The notes under the pieces are model-generated. The model worked only from the letters and a program-made list of their open reading frames with translations, searched no databases and was not told the origin of the DNA. Below, one piece after another: positions 6,600 to 15,351 of a stretch of DNA of 21,617 bases. The first letter of the stretch is position 1; every line of letters begins with the position of its first letter. Made by a program: the position numbers and the translations under genes. Source of the stretch: a virus; the IMG/VR virus record IMGVR_UViG_3300025921_000072, positions 1 to 21,617 of that record. One strand, written 5' to 3'.

Positions 6600-9500
6600 T
6601 GGCGACCGTCCAGCCCTATCCGATCCCCACGGTGGCCCCGCAGGCGGCGCCGAACGTCGCCCCGTCGGCCGGTGCCGCCGGCGACGTCGGCCTGTTCGGC
6701 GGCAACCAGGCGCGCGACATGCAGGTCGCCGGCGCCCAGCTCGAGAAGGCCTCGAACAGCGTCGAGAACATCGCCCTGCGCGAGAAGGCCATTGCCGACC
6801 AGACCCGCGTCGAGGGCGAGGTCAACGGCTTCATCTCGGCCAAGCAGAACGCGCTCTATACGGCGCCCGACGCCTTCTACCGCCTGAAGGGCGAGGCCGC
6901 GATCAACGGCGCGCAGGCCGTCACCGACAACCTGATCGACCTCAAGAAGGAGGCGCTGTCCCGGGCGGCGAACGACGACCAGCGGCTGGCGCTCGGCCGC
7001 GCGCTCGATGCCCAGATCACCGACGCCACCAACGGGATTTCCCGCCACGTCGCGGGCCAGAGCCTCGAATGGCAGAAGCAGACGGTGGACACGCGGCTGG
7101 CGCTGGCCGGCCGGAACGCGGCGCTGAACCCCGACGATCCCGACGAGCTGAACAAGAGCCTCGTGGCGGCCGAATCGGCGGGCCAGGAGAAGGCCCGGCT
7201 GCTGGGCGCCACGCCGGGCAGCGACACCGCGAACCTGATCGTCGATCAGGAGAAGTCGAAGATCTACAAGAGCGTGATCCAGACCCAGGTCGACGCCGGC
7301 AAGAAGCGCGCGGCGCTGGCGCTCTACGATTCGGTCAAGGACAATCTGGCGATCAGGGACGACCACAGCCTTGCCGCCGCCATGAAGGGCATCCGCTCGG
7401 AAGTGCTGGGCGCGCAGGCGGCCAACGAGGCGCTGGCCAAGGTCGGCCTGCCGCCGATGCCGAGCGATGACGGCAGCCCCGCCCAGCCGGTGACGCCCGG
7501 CCTGCTGCACCGCGCGCTGGTCGGCCAGGAGAGCGGGGGCCGCCAGACCGACGTCTCGGGCAAGACCCTGACCAGCATCGACGGCGCCAAGGGCGCGGGG
7601 CAGATGATGCCCTCGACCTTCGCCAAGTACGCCCAGCCCGGCGAGAAGATCGACAACGCACAAGACAACCTCCGGGTGTCCAGTCGCATCGTCGACAGCT
7701 ATTTCCAGAAGTACGGCGGCGATCCGCAGCGCGTGGCCGTGGCCTACTTCTCGGGCGAGGGCAACGTGGCCCCGGCGGGCTCGCCCACGCCATGGCTCAA
7801 GGATGCCAAGGACGGCAACGGCAAGTCGGTGTCGTCCTATGTGGCCGACGTCACGCGCCGCATCGGTGGCGCCACGCCGGCACCGTCCCAGGGCACGCCC
7901 TACAAGGGTGACGTCAAGTCGGGCTATGAGCAGGCGGCGCTCGAGATCAGCCAGCGCACGGACCTGAACCGCGAGGACAAGCAGGCCGCGCTCTCGGTGC
8001 TGAGCAAGCAGGGCGCGGCGCTGACCGCATTCCAGGCCGCCGGGGTCAAGAGCCTCAAGGACGAGTTCAACACCACCCTGACCACGGCATTCCTCAGCCC
8101 CGGTCAGGTGAAGCCCGAGCAGTTCACGGCCATGGCCGACCGCGCGGCCTCGCTGGGCGAGCAGGAGTTGGCGACGCGCTATCGCCTCATCGCCTCGATG
8201 CAGGGCACGCTCAAGAACGGCCTGCAGAGCGCGCCGCCGGAACAGCTCAAGATGCTCAAGGAACTGTCGGAAGGCCTGCCCAAGCAGATCATCGAGGGTC
8301 TGCAGAACGGCAACGCCGACCTCGCGACCCGCGCCGGCGACCTGCACGCCAAGCTGAAGCAGGCGATCGACGATGGCCTGCCGGCCAAGAGCCTGACCGA
8401 TCTGGCGCACCAGGCGGCCGACGCCTATGCCGCGGCGGGCAAGCCCGAGAAGGCGCAGGAAGTGGCGGACCTTCACCGGGCGGCCACGGCGGCCGGGAGT
8501 GTTGCCGAATTGCCACCGGTCGAGGCCGAGAAGGCACGTGCGGCACTGGAGCAGAAAGTGGCAGCCGGCCAGGCCACGGCCGAGGACGCCCAGCTCTATC
8601 ACCTGATGACCCAAGGCATCGCCCACCAGACCGCAGCGTTCGCCAAGGATCCGCTGGCCGCCGGCAGCGCGCTCTATGCCGATGTCGGGCCGCTGGCACC
8701 GATCGACTGGAGCAAGCCGCTCGACCCGGCGGTGCTGGCGCGGCGCACCGAACAGGCCGGCTTGACCAGCCAGCACCGCGGCGGGCTCACGGTCAACCCG
8801 TTCACCGCGGGCGAAGTCGCGACCCTGCGCAGCACGCTCGACACGGCGCCGCCCCAGCAACAGGCGGCGATCTTCCGTTCGTTGGCCGGGATGCCGGCCG
8901 AGGCGATTCCGCATGTGGCGGCGGCGCTGGCCGGCAAGACCGAGGGCGACGCCCTGAGCCGGTCGTATGCGGCAGCCCTGTCGTTCTATGCCGATTCCGA
9001 TCCGCAGAGCCAGGCGGTGGCCGGCCTGATCCTCGACGGCGCCCAGCGCCGCAAGGACATGGGCGACAGCGCGCGCAAGCTCACGATGTCTTCGGATGCC
9101 GTGCAGCAGGCCATGCAGGACAAGATCGGTTCGGCCTTCGTCGACATGGGCCGCAAGGTCCCGGCGGTGATGACCGATGCCGTCGAGAGCGTCTACCTGT
9201 CGATGATGGCCCGCGCCGGCCGGCAGGGCGACAAGCTCGACGCCGACGTGTTCGGCCAGGCGCTCGATGCCGTGGTCGGCAAGACCATGGCGCGCAACGG
9301 CCAGACCCTGCTGCCACCCAAGGGCGTCGGACCCTACGAGTTCGACAACGCTCTGCGTAGCCTGTCGGATGGCGACTTCGCGGGCATGACCACGCTCAAC
9401 GGCTCGCCGGTGACGGCGCGCAAGGTGATCGACTACGGCCGGCTGACCAACGCCGGCAAGGACGGACAGTATTTCGTGGCCATGCCGGATTCCGCCAACG

Positions 9501-9673
9501 GTGGGGCGCCGGGCTATGTGATGACGTCCGACGGCAAGCCCTACGTGCTCGACCTCAAGCCGTTGCTCGAGCGGGCACAACGCTTCCCCAGCGGGCTGGC
9601 CGTGACCGGCGAGAGCGCGATCGCCGACCGCCGCCGGGCCCCGGCGTCGCCGACCGCCGATGTGAGCCCGTAA
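6599..9673 (+). CDS. Large internal virion (ejection) protein with lytic transglycosylase domain
   Basis: A 1024-residue protein starting at a TGATG overlap. Residues about 300-400 form an SLT-type lytic transglycosylase domain: catalytic Glu311 in the QESGG motif, GAKGAGQMMPSTF at about 329-341, and the YFSGEGN motif near 383-389. The flanking regions are long Ala, Gln and Lys-rich helices typical of T7 gp15/gp16-type core proteins, which leave the virion and cross the envelope ahead of the DNA; the enzyme opens the peptidoglycan locally. In T7 the transglycosylase is at the N-terminus of gp16, the last of the ejection proteins, whereas here it is in the middle of the first one. There is no signal peptide, as expected for a virion protein. 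Confidence 0.88.
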   Translation: MATVQPYPIPTVAPQAAPNVAPSAGAAGDVGLFGGNQARDMQVAGAQLEKASNSVENIALREKAIADQTRVEGEVNGFISAKQNALYTAPDAFYRLKGEAAINGAQAVTDNLIDLKKEALSRAANDDQRLALGRALDAQITDATNGISRHVAGQSLEWQKQTVDTRLALAGRNAALNPDDPDELNKSLVAAESAGQEKARLLGATPGSDTANLIVDQEKSKIYKSVIQTQVDAGKKRAALALYDSVKDNLAIRDDHSLAAAMKGIRSEVLGAQAANEALAKVGLPPMPSDDGSPAQPVTPGLLHRALVGQESGGRQTDVSGKTLTSIDGAKGAGQMMPSTFAKYAQPGEKIDNAQDNLRVSSRIVDSYFQKYGGDPQRVAVAYFSGEGNVAPAGSPTPWLKDAKDGNGKSVSSYVADVTRRIGGATPAPSQGTPYKGDVKSGYEQAALEISQRTDLNREDKQAALSVLSKQGAALTAFQAAGVKSLKDEFNTTLTTAFLSPGQVKPEQFTAMADRAASLGEQELATRYRLIASMQGTLKNGLQSAPPEQLKMLKELSEGLPKQIIEGLQNGNADLATRAGDLHAKLKQAIDDGLPAKSLTDLAHQAADAYAAAGKPEKAQEVADLHRAATAAGSVAELPPVEAEKARAALEQKVAAGQATAEDAQLYHLMTQGIAHQTAAFAKDPLAAGSALYADVGPLAPIDWSKPLDPAVLARRTEQAGLTSQHRGGLTVNPFTAGEVATLRSTLDTAPPQQQAAIFRSLAGMPAEAIPHVAAALAGKTEGDALSRSYAAALSFYADSDPQSQAVAGLILDGAQRRKDMGDSARKLTMSSDAVQQAMQDKIGSAFVDMGRKVPAVMTDAVESVYLSMMARAGRQGDKLDADVFGQALDAVVGKTMARNGQTLLPPKGVGPYEFDNALRSLSDGDFAGMTTLNGSPVTARKVIDYGRLTNAGKDGQYFVAMPDSANGGAPGYVMTSDGKPYVLDLKPLLERAQRFPSGLAVTGESAIADRRRAPASPTADVSP

Positions 9674-11550
9674 TGGCCGGCCTTCTCGACCTCTACGCGG
9701 CGCAGGCTGGACCCGCGGGCCCTGCACTGATCCAGCCGCCCAGCACGGCAGGCGAGCGCTTCTCGGCCGAACAGGGCGCGGCCACGGCCCCGGATCGCTA
9801 CTTCAACCTCAACGCCTCGCGCCGGGAGTGGTTCGGCAAGGCCGCGGCCGAGCTTCAGGCCGAGACCGGCAAGACCTTCGCCAACCCCTACGATCCGCCG
9901 ACGCACGAGGAACTGTTTAAGGACGGCGTGGCCGTGCCGCCCGTCCAGATCGAGACCGACCGGCGCAATGCGCTGATCGAGGCCAACCGCCAGTTGCGCG
10001 AGATCAAGCCCGACGCGATCGACGCCGAGGGCATCGACACCTTCATCGGCGTGGCGGGCGATGCGGCACGCCAGAAGGCGGCAGAACTGTCCAACACCGG
10101 CAACGGGCTGGCGGCCTTCGCCGGCGGAGCGCTGGCCTTGACGCCCGAGAACGTGATCGGCGCCATGATCCCGCCGGGCCGCGCCGTGCTGGGCGCTACC
10201 ATGGTGGGTCGGTCGTTCCTGGGCGGCGTGCTGCGCGAGGGGGGCTATCAGGGCGTGACACAAGGGGCGCTGACTGCCGGCGCCGAAGGGCTCGACGTGC
10301 TGGCCCGGCGCGAGACCGGCACGGCCCCCGACGGGGGAGAGATCGCGGCCAATGTCGCCCTGGGCGTGGCGGGTGGTGCGGTTCTGGGCGCGGGCTTCCA
10401 CGCCCTGCACGCCGGGCCGCGCGCCCTGTGGGAGCGCTGGAACGCCCTGCCGGAACCGGCCCGCGCCAATGCCCCGCTGGAAGTGCGCGACGCCATGGCG
10501 ACCCTGCAGCCCGAGGCGATCTACCGGGACGCCAACCGGTTGGGCCTGCCGTGGGACCTGCACGAGCGCTATCAGGGCCGCGCGCTCGACGCGGTGATGC
10601 GCGGCCAGGCCGTGGCGCTCGACGAACTGCAGCCGGGCGACATGCCGATGACCGGCCTCGCCACGATCCTGCGCGGGGCGCCCGACCAGATCCGGGTCGA
10701 GGGCCTGGGCAACACGGTTCCCCGCATCGCCAGCCTGCCCGACAGCGAGATCGAGCAGTTGGGGCGCCAGTTGAGGCCCGAGACCTTCGCGCCGCTCGAC
10801 GCCATCGACCAGAAGCTGCAGGCCCTCGACCAGCGGACACAGGCCATCCACCAGGAGGCCCAGCAGATCGGCCTCGCCGACGTGGCCGACATCGACACCG
10901 CGGCCCGTCTGCAGGACATCGAAACCCGCCTGCAGCAAAAGAACCTGCGCAAGACCGTGCGCGCCGACCTGGAGCGCGAGCGCGAGACCATCAACCAGAG
11001 CATCGACCCCAACGGGCAACTGACCGAGGAACTGAAGACCACCCGCCGGGACTTCTTCCCCCAGCACGCCGAGGACCTGAAGGCGATAGAGACTGAGCGC
11101 GCGGGCCTGATGCAGCAGCGCGAGGCCGCGCAGTCGGTGGCCGCGCGCGAGATCGAGGCCATGCGCAAGCGGCTGGATTCGCTGCCGGCCGGGTCGCAGT
11201 TCGGCGACGAGGCCTCGCCCGGCCTGCTGGGCGCCGAGTTCGGCAAGCCGGAGGATGTGGCCAAGGCGCTGGAGGCCGCCGACTTCAACCGCACGGTGCG
11301 CATGGCGCAGGAGATTGGCCCGACCGCGACCCGCGCCGTCGAAATGCCGGTCCCCAAGGAAACTGCCGGCGCCGCGCCCGTCGAGCGCCCGGAGATCGAG
11401 GCTGCCGCAAAGGCCGTGATGGAAGGCAAGGGCGGGGCGCTGGCCGACTTCCGCAAGGCCGTGGCCAAGGAAATGGACGGGCTCGATCTCGAATTGAAGG
11501 ACGCGCAGGCCGCCGCGAACTGCGTCGCCAACGGAGGGTCGATCCCATGA
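9673..11550 (+). CDS. Internal virion (ejection) protein, 625 residues
   Basis: The frame starts at a TAATG overlap with the transglycosylase gene and ends in an ATGA overlap with the next. The N-terminal 120 residues are mixed and polar. Residues about 140-260 are Gly/Ala-rich and weakly hydrophobic (FAGGALALTPENVIGAMIPP; NVALGVAGGAVLGAGFHAL), looking like membrane-inserting segments. Residues about 380-520 are strongly helical, probably coiled coil (KLQALDQRTQAIHQEAQQ; RADLERERETINQ). This mix, and the place between two other large core proteins, suggests a part of the DNA-ejection channel. I do not recognise a named domain. The C-terminus (from about 545) is low-complexity, rich in Ala and Pro. 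Confidence 0.72.
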   Translation: MAGLLDLYAAQAGPAGPALIQPPSTAGERFSAEQGAATAPDRYFNLNASRREWFGKAAAELQAETGKTFANPYDPPTHEELFKDGVAVPPVQIETDRRNALIEANRQLREIKPDAIDAEGIDTFIGVAGDAARQKAAELSNTGNGLAAFAGGALALTPENVIGAMIPPGRAVLGATMVGRSFLGGVLREGGYQGVTQGALTAGAEGLDVLARRETGTAPDGGEIAANVALGVAGGAVLGAGFHALHAGPRALWERWNALPEPARANAPLEVRDAMATLQPEAIYRDANRLGLPWDLHERYQGRALDAVMRGQAVALDELQPGDMPMTGLATILRGAPDQIRVEGLGNTVPRIASLPDSEIEQLGRQLRPETFAPLDAIDQKLQALDQRTQAIHQEAQQIGLADVADIDTAARLQDIETRLQQKNLRKTVRADLERERETINQSIDPNGQLTEELKTTRRDFFPQHAEDLKAIETERAGLMQQREAAQSVAAREIEAMRKRLDSLPAGSQFGDEASPGLLGAEFGKPEDVAKALEAADFNRTVRMAQEIGPTATRAVEMPVPKETAGAAPVERPEIEAAAKAVMEGKGGALADFRKAVAKEMDGLDLELKDAQAAANCVANGGSIP

Positions 11551-14039
11551 GCATCGAAAGCTGCATCGCCGAGGCGCTGGCCGCCGGCAAGATCACGGCC
11601 AAGGGCGCCGACCAGTACAAGGCGCACATGAAGGACGCCGAGGCGGTGGCCGAGCAGAAGGGGCTTGCAGGCCCGGACGCCTATATCTTCGCCACCACCG
11701 AGGCGGCCAAGGCCATGGAGCAGCGCGCCACCAGCCGCCGCGCGCAGACGCAGACCACCATTCTTGCGATCGACCGTGCCTGGGCCGGAGCCCTGAAGAA
11801 CGAGAAGGGCCTGGCGTTCGGCCTGACCGACGTGTTCGGCGAGCATCTGTATGGCGCGGGGTCCGGTTCATCGCTGGCCCAGCAGCATCGCGGCAACCTT
11901 GCGCTGTTCCAGTCGATCATGGCCGACTCGCTGGCCCAGCTTCAAAGCCGGGCCTTTGGCCTGAAGCAGGAGAAAATCCTGCCCACCGACACCGTGCGCG
12001 CGCTCTACGGCGCCACCGGCAGCAAGGGCGGCGCCGCGGCGGCCAAGGCGTGGGATCAGGCGGTCACCCTGTGGCGCGACGAGATGCAGCGCGCCGGGGT
12101 GTTCGTGCGCGAGCTCGCCGACTGGCGGCTGCCGCAGCATTTCGATCAGGGCGCGGTGAAGGCCCTTGGCCCCGATGGATTCGTGAACCAGATGGGCCAG
12201 TGGTTCCATGACGGCAAGCTGCGCCTGCGGGACTGGGAGGCCGATGGGCAGGCCTATCTGGTGCCGGGCCGGGCCGACGAGCGCGCGCGCGAGATTTTCC
12301 AACGTGCCTACGACAACATCACGACCAACGGCGACGCCTCGCTCGATCCGGGGGCGCTCAAGATCACCACCCTAGCCGACAGGTACGGCCGGCGCCGGGC
12401 CTTCGAGTGGGCGACCGACGATGCGTGGCTGGAGTTCAACCGCACCATGGGCGTCGGCGACGATGCCATCGGCGAACTGATGGTGCGCCACATGGACGGC
12501 ATGGCCAAGAACCTCGCCACCGCCCAGGTGCTGGGCCCCGATCCCGACCGGGCAGCCAAGATCCTGCTGCAGATGTACCGCAAGGAGACCGGGAGCAAGT
12601 TCTGGGCGAACCGTCTGGAGGCGATGTACGAGATCAACGCCGGTCACGCCATGCAGCCGGTCAGCCAGCGGCTGGCGCTGGGCGCGCAGTCGTTCCGGCA
12701 ATTCCTGTCGTCGGCGCAGTTGGGCGGCGCGGTGCTGTCATCGACGTCGGACTTCGGCTTCACCAAGGCGACGGCGGCCTGGCACGGCCTCGACATGACC
12801 AGGATCATGGCCGACTACGTGTCCAACCTCGGCAAGAATTCGGTCGAGGCCCGGGCGCAGGCCATGAAGGACGGCCTCATCCTCGAGGTCGGCCTGCGCG
12901 GGCTGCACGACGCGGCGCGCGACACCATCGGCGATGTGGTGGCCGGCAAGGGCGTCGGCGGCAAGGTCGATGCGGCGCTGAACGGCCTGTCCCGCGTGAC
13001 CGGCCGCATGTCGGAGGTCGTGATCCGGGCGCAGGGCCTGGCCCACCACACCCAGGCGCTGCGCGACGCCATCGGCTCGCAGGTGATGTCCCATCTCGGC
13101 GGTCTGGCCGGCACGTCGTGGGAGAAGATGGGCCCGGTCGACAAGCGGCTGTTCACGACCTACGGCATGGGCAAGAAGGAATGGGACGCCCTGCGCAAGG
13201 GCGCGCTCAACCAGGGCTTCCTCGACCCGGCGAAGCTGGCCCGCGAGGGCGAGGGCGCCGCCCGCGATGCCGCAGTGAAAATGCTGGGCGCCATCGCTGG
13301 CCTCCAGCGCACGGCGGTGCCCGAGGGCAATTCGATCACCCGGGCGCTGATGCTGGGCAAGACCCAGGCCGGCACCTGGGAGGGCGAATTCCTGCGCTCG
13401 GTCGCCCAATACAAGGGCTTCCCCATGGGGGCGATGATGATGCACGCCTTCCGCGGCATGGAGAGTTTCGCCGACAAGGACGGGCAGTGGTTCCGCGGCC
13501 AGTACGTGGCCAACCTGATCGTCAACACCACGGTGCTGGGCGCCGCGGCGCTCCAGCTCAAGAATCTCGCGGCCGGCAAGGACCCCGAGCCGATGGATGG
13601 CAAGCACGCGGCCCGGTTCTGGCTCAACGCCTTTGCCCAGGGCGGCGCCGGCGGCATCTTCGGCGACCAGCTCAAGGCCATGTTCAGCGCCCAGCGCATG
13701 GACGATCCGAGCCGGCTGCTGACTCCGGCGGCCGGCTTCATGCTCGACATGAAGCAACTGGCGTTCGGCAAGGTGCAGGACGCGGCCAACGAGCGAGAGG
13801 GCCACGGCGGACGGGAGGTCACGCGGCTGTTGCACAAGTACGTGCCGGGCGTGTTCTACACGCGCCTCGCGCTCGACCGGCTGGTGCTCGACACGCTGCA
13901 GAAACGGCTCGACCCCGACAGCGCGAGCGCCTTCGCCCGGCAGGAAGATCGCGCGCGCAAGGAACAGCAGACGCAGTTCTGGTGGCGTCCGGGATCGAGC
14001 AGCCCGCGGGCCCCGGATCTCGGGCGGGCGGTGCAGTAG
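11547..14039 (+). CDS. Internal virion (ejection) protein, 830 residues, T7 gp16-like position
   Basis: The last gene of the + strand block, starting at an ATGA overlap. It is a long, mainly helical protein with amphipathic and weakly hydrophobic stretches, for example around FLSSAQLGGAVLSSTSDFG (residues about 390-410) and NLIVNTTVLGAAALQLKNLA (about 655-675). The C-terminal 100 residues are basic and end in a polar, Pro-rich tail. Proteins of this size and layout are commonly found as the last large ejection protein in podovirus prophages. No catalytic motif is visible; the transglycosylase expected in T7 gp16 is in the first of the three ejection genes. The role is inferred from position and composition. 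Confidence 0.72.
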   Translation: MSIESCIAEALAAGKITAKGADQYKAHMKDAEAVAEQKGLAGPDAYIFATTEAAKAMEQRATSRRAQTQTTILAIDRAWAGALKNEKGLAFGLTDVFGEHLYGAGSGSSLAQQHRGNLALFQSIMADSLAQLQSRAFGLKQEKILPTDTVRALYGATGSKGGAAAAKAWDQAVTLWRDEMQRAGVFVRELADWRLPQHFDQGAVKALGPDGFVNQMGQWFHDGKLRLRDWEADGQAYLVPGRADERAREIFQRAYDNITTNGDASLDPGALKITTLADRYGRRRAFEWATDDAWLEFNRTMGVGDDAIGELMVRHMDGMAKNLATAQVLGPDPDRAAKILLQMYRKETGSKFWANRLEAMYEINAGHAMQPVSQRLALGAQSFRQFLSSAQLGGAVLSSTSDFGFTKATAAWHGLDMTRIMADYVSNLGKNSVEARAQAMKDGLILEVGLRGLHDAARDTIGDVVAGKGVGGKVDAALNGLSRVTGRMSEVVIRAQGLAHHTQALRDAIGSQVMSHLGGLAGTSWEKMGPVDKRLFTTYGMGKKEWDALRKGALNQGFLDPAKLAREGEGAARDAAVKMLGAIAGLQRTAVPEGNSITRALMLGKTQAGTWEGEFLRSVAQYKGFPMGAMMMHAFRGMESFADKDGQWFRGQYVANLIVNTTVLGAAALQLKNLAAGKDPEPMDGKHAARFWLNAFAQGGAGGIFGDQLKAMFSAQRMDDPSRLLTPAAGFMLDMKQLAFGKVQDAANEREGHGGREVTRLLHKYVPGVFYTRLALDRLVLDTLQKRLDPDSASAFARQEDRARKEQQTQFWWRPGSSSPRAPDLGRAVQ

Positions 14040-14292
14040 CCCTCAGCGATCGACAAGGGGAATGGATCTCAACGCCGCCGGGGTAGGCATCCACTCGGCC
14101 ATCATTGGTTCTTCCTCAGGGGGACATATAAAGGCGTGGAACAAACCGCGTCCGCTTCCCCCGATCTTCCCCCGGTGTTTCGGGCGCGTTCTGGTCGGTT
14201 CGGGCAGGTTTCCACAGGCGGCCATTATGTAAGCCGCTCGCCGCAGTATGCCATAAAATGCACGCGGGGTTGAGTTTTATTATATCGGACAA
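14040..14292. other. Convergent intergenic region, left arm of attP
   Basis: About 250 bases separate the end of the late operon from the attachment core. The part next to the core is AT-rich (an ATAAAA at 14253 and a TTTTAT at 14275 form a weak inverted repeat), in sharp contrast to the GC-rich surroundings, which fits an integrase or IHF binding arm. The 7-mer TTCGGGC occurs at 14179 and 14199, two helical turns apart, a possible arm-type site. A weak hairpin (CCCG/CGGG near 14171-14184) has no T-run, so no terminator is claimed. A 20-codon frame on the - strand is listed separately. Confidence 0.4.
14043..14105 (-). CDS. Possible 20-residue peptide (weak candidate)
   Basis: On the - strand an ATG-ATG pair is preceded at about 5 bases by GAGGAAG, a good Shine-Dalgarno, and opens a 20-codon frame ending in TGA just after the end of the late operon. 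The peptide is unremarkable (MMAEWMPTPAALRS and so on) and has no recognisable domain. Only the ribosome binding site argues for it, so this is a low-confidence call. Confidence 0.15.
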   Translation of the reverse strand: MMAEWMPTPAALRSIPLVDR

Positions 14293-14339
14293 TGGTGGGC
14301 GCGGTAGGGATTGAACCTACGACCCCACCCGTGTGAAGG
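14293..14339 (-). other. attP core: 3' part of a tRNA-Val(CAC) gene
   Basis: Read on the - strand this is the 3' part of a tRNA: anticodon loop TTCACAC (anticodon CAC, valine), 3' anticodon stem GGGTG, variable loop GGGTC, a perfect 5-bp T stem (GTAGG/CCTAC) around TTCAATC, the acceptor strand CGCGCCC, discriminator A and CCA. The sequence before the anticodon loop cannot pair with GGGTG beyond the closing positions, and there is no D arm or 5' acceptor strand, so it is not a functional tRNA. Integrases often use exactly this tRNA segment as the crossover core, and the integrase gene stops 10 bases away. The phage copy would restore the host tRNA on integration. Confidence 0.8.
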
Positions 14340-14349
14340 CGGGGGCAAG

Positions 14350-15351
14350 TCATTGGCGCGCAACCTTTTTGGCAGATTTTCCCCTCTTTTTCCCCTTGAG
14401 CAAAAGCACCACGCCGCGCTCGCCAACGGCGGTCGAACGGTGGTGCACGTACCTTGCGGCAGATCGCTCGTCGCGCCACAGCCCGCGCTCGGTGATGGCC
14501 TTCATGTCGTATCCCAGCGCCCGCATATCGGTCGCCATGGCGTGCCGGCTCTGGTGTGGCGTGTAGGAGACCTTTAGGCGCTTACAGAGGGGTTTCAGCC
14601 ACCTGTAGACGTTGTGCCGGTCGCCCCAAGGGAAGACGCGCCCAGAGGCCAATTTCGGGGTGTTGGCGAGCATCGCCACGAGACGGGGGCTGAGTCCAAT
14701 TTCGCCATGGTCGTCGGTCTTGCGCGAGCCTACGCGGGCGATGCCCCTCTTAAGTTCAAGATCAGCCCACAAGAGTCGCAGCGTATCGCCAATCCTTTGC
14801 CCTGTCTCATAGAGCCATGCCAGTAAAAGGCGCTGGTGCCCGTCTGTGTTGCCGAGCAGTAGTCGCATTGTAGCTTCACTGGCGGGGGATTTTTTTGACC
14901 GACGGGAAAACGAGGGACGACGTATGCGACGGTAGGCGCACCAGTCTTGTTCGGCGGCGTAGTGGAGGATCGCGGAGCATGGCGTGTAGACATAACGCAC
15001 CTTGGTTTCGTTCTGGACTTTGGGGCAGAGGGCGTCGGCGGCCTGCCGGATGTCATCGCTCTTGATCTCGCGGACATCCCGCGTGCCCATGTGGGCGATC
15101 AACTTGTTGATCCATTTCGCGTCGTCCTTGCGTGGCTTCTTCCACGCCATGTAGGCGCGGGCGGCATGGGCGAACGTCACTATCTCGTCGGGAGCGCGAC
15201 CATGGATGCTCGCGAGGAAGTCGTCGGCCTCTCTCTTTGCATCTGGCCGAGTCGTCGCTTCCAATACTTTTTCAACTTGCCGTCCATTGACGTGGGCGCG
15301 GACAACATAGGTCCGGTTGCCCTTGCGGGTTCCTGGCGCGTAGAACTGCAT
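14350..15351 (-). CDS. int: Tyrosine recombinase / phage integrase
   Basis: A 333-residue tyrosine site-specific recombinase. The N-terminal 55 residues (RTYVVRAHVNGRQVEKVLEA) resemble the beta-sheet arm-binding domain, residues about 58-140 the core-binding helical domain, and residues about 155-310 the catalytic domain. Catalytic residues are visible: Arg186 in ETGQRIGD, Lys211 in SRKTDD, His266 and Arg269 in TPHQSRH, Trp292 in the place of the second His, and the nucleophile Tyr301 in AARYVHH. The C-terminus is Lys-rich. It should catalyse integration and, with a directionality factor, excision at the tRNA-Val(CAC) site that directly follows its stop codon. An AAAGGAA site 7 bases upstream and an in-frame stop further up fix the ATG at 15351. 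It overlaps the HTH gene by 172 bases. Confidence 0.95.
   Translation of the reverse strand: MQFYAPGTRKGNRTYVVRAHVNGRQVEKVLEATTRPDAKREADDFLASIHGRAPDEIVTFAHAARAYMAWKKPRKDDAKWINKLIAHMGTRDVREIKSDDIRQAADALCPKVQNETKVRYVYTPCSAILHYAAEQDWCAYRRIRRPSFSRRSKKSPASEATMRLLLGNTDGHQRLLLAWLYETGQRIGDTLRLLWADLELKRGIARVGSRKTDDHGEIGLSPRLVAMLANTPKLASGRVFPWGDRHNVYRWLKPLCKRLKVSYTPHQSRHAMATDMRALGYDMKAITERGLWRDERSAARYVHHRSTAVGERGVVLLLKGKKRGKSAKKVARQ

Noticed and set aside
6572-9727. 1051-codon open frame on the - strand
   Set aside because: It is antisense to the transglycosylase ejection gene, with the same Arg/Gly/Leu/His-rich shadow composition and no motif.
12407-14086. 559-codon frame on the + strand overlapping the last ejection gene
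   Set aside because: Alternative-frame shadow with low-complexity Arg/Gly/Pro-rich protein; the 830-residue frame has normal composition and an ATGA junction.
14150-14215. Rho-independent terminator after the late operon
   Set aside because: Only a 4-bp CCCG/CGGG stem is visible and no T-run follows on either strand.
14293-14339. A complete tRNA gene
   Set aside because: Only the anticodon loop and 3' half are present; the sequence upstream gives neither a matching anticodon stem nor a D arm and 5' acceptor strand.
14225-14479. 84-codon frame on the - strand across the attachment core
   Set aside because: It reads through the tRNA fragment and the 3' end of the integrase gene in another frame, and has no ribosome binding site or domain.
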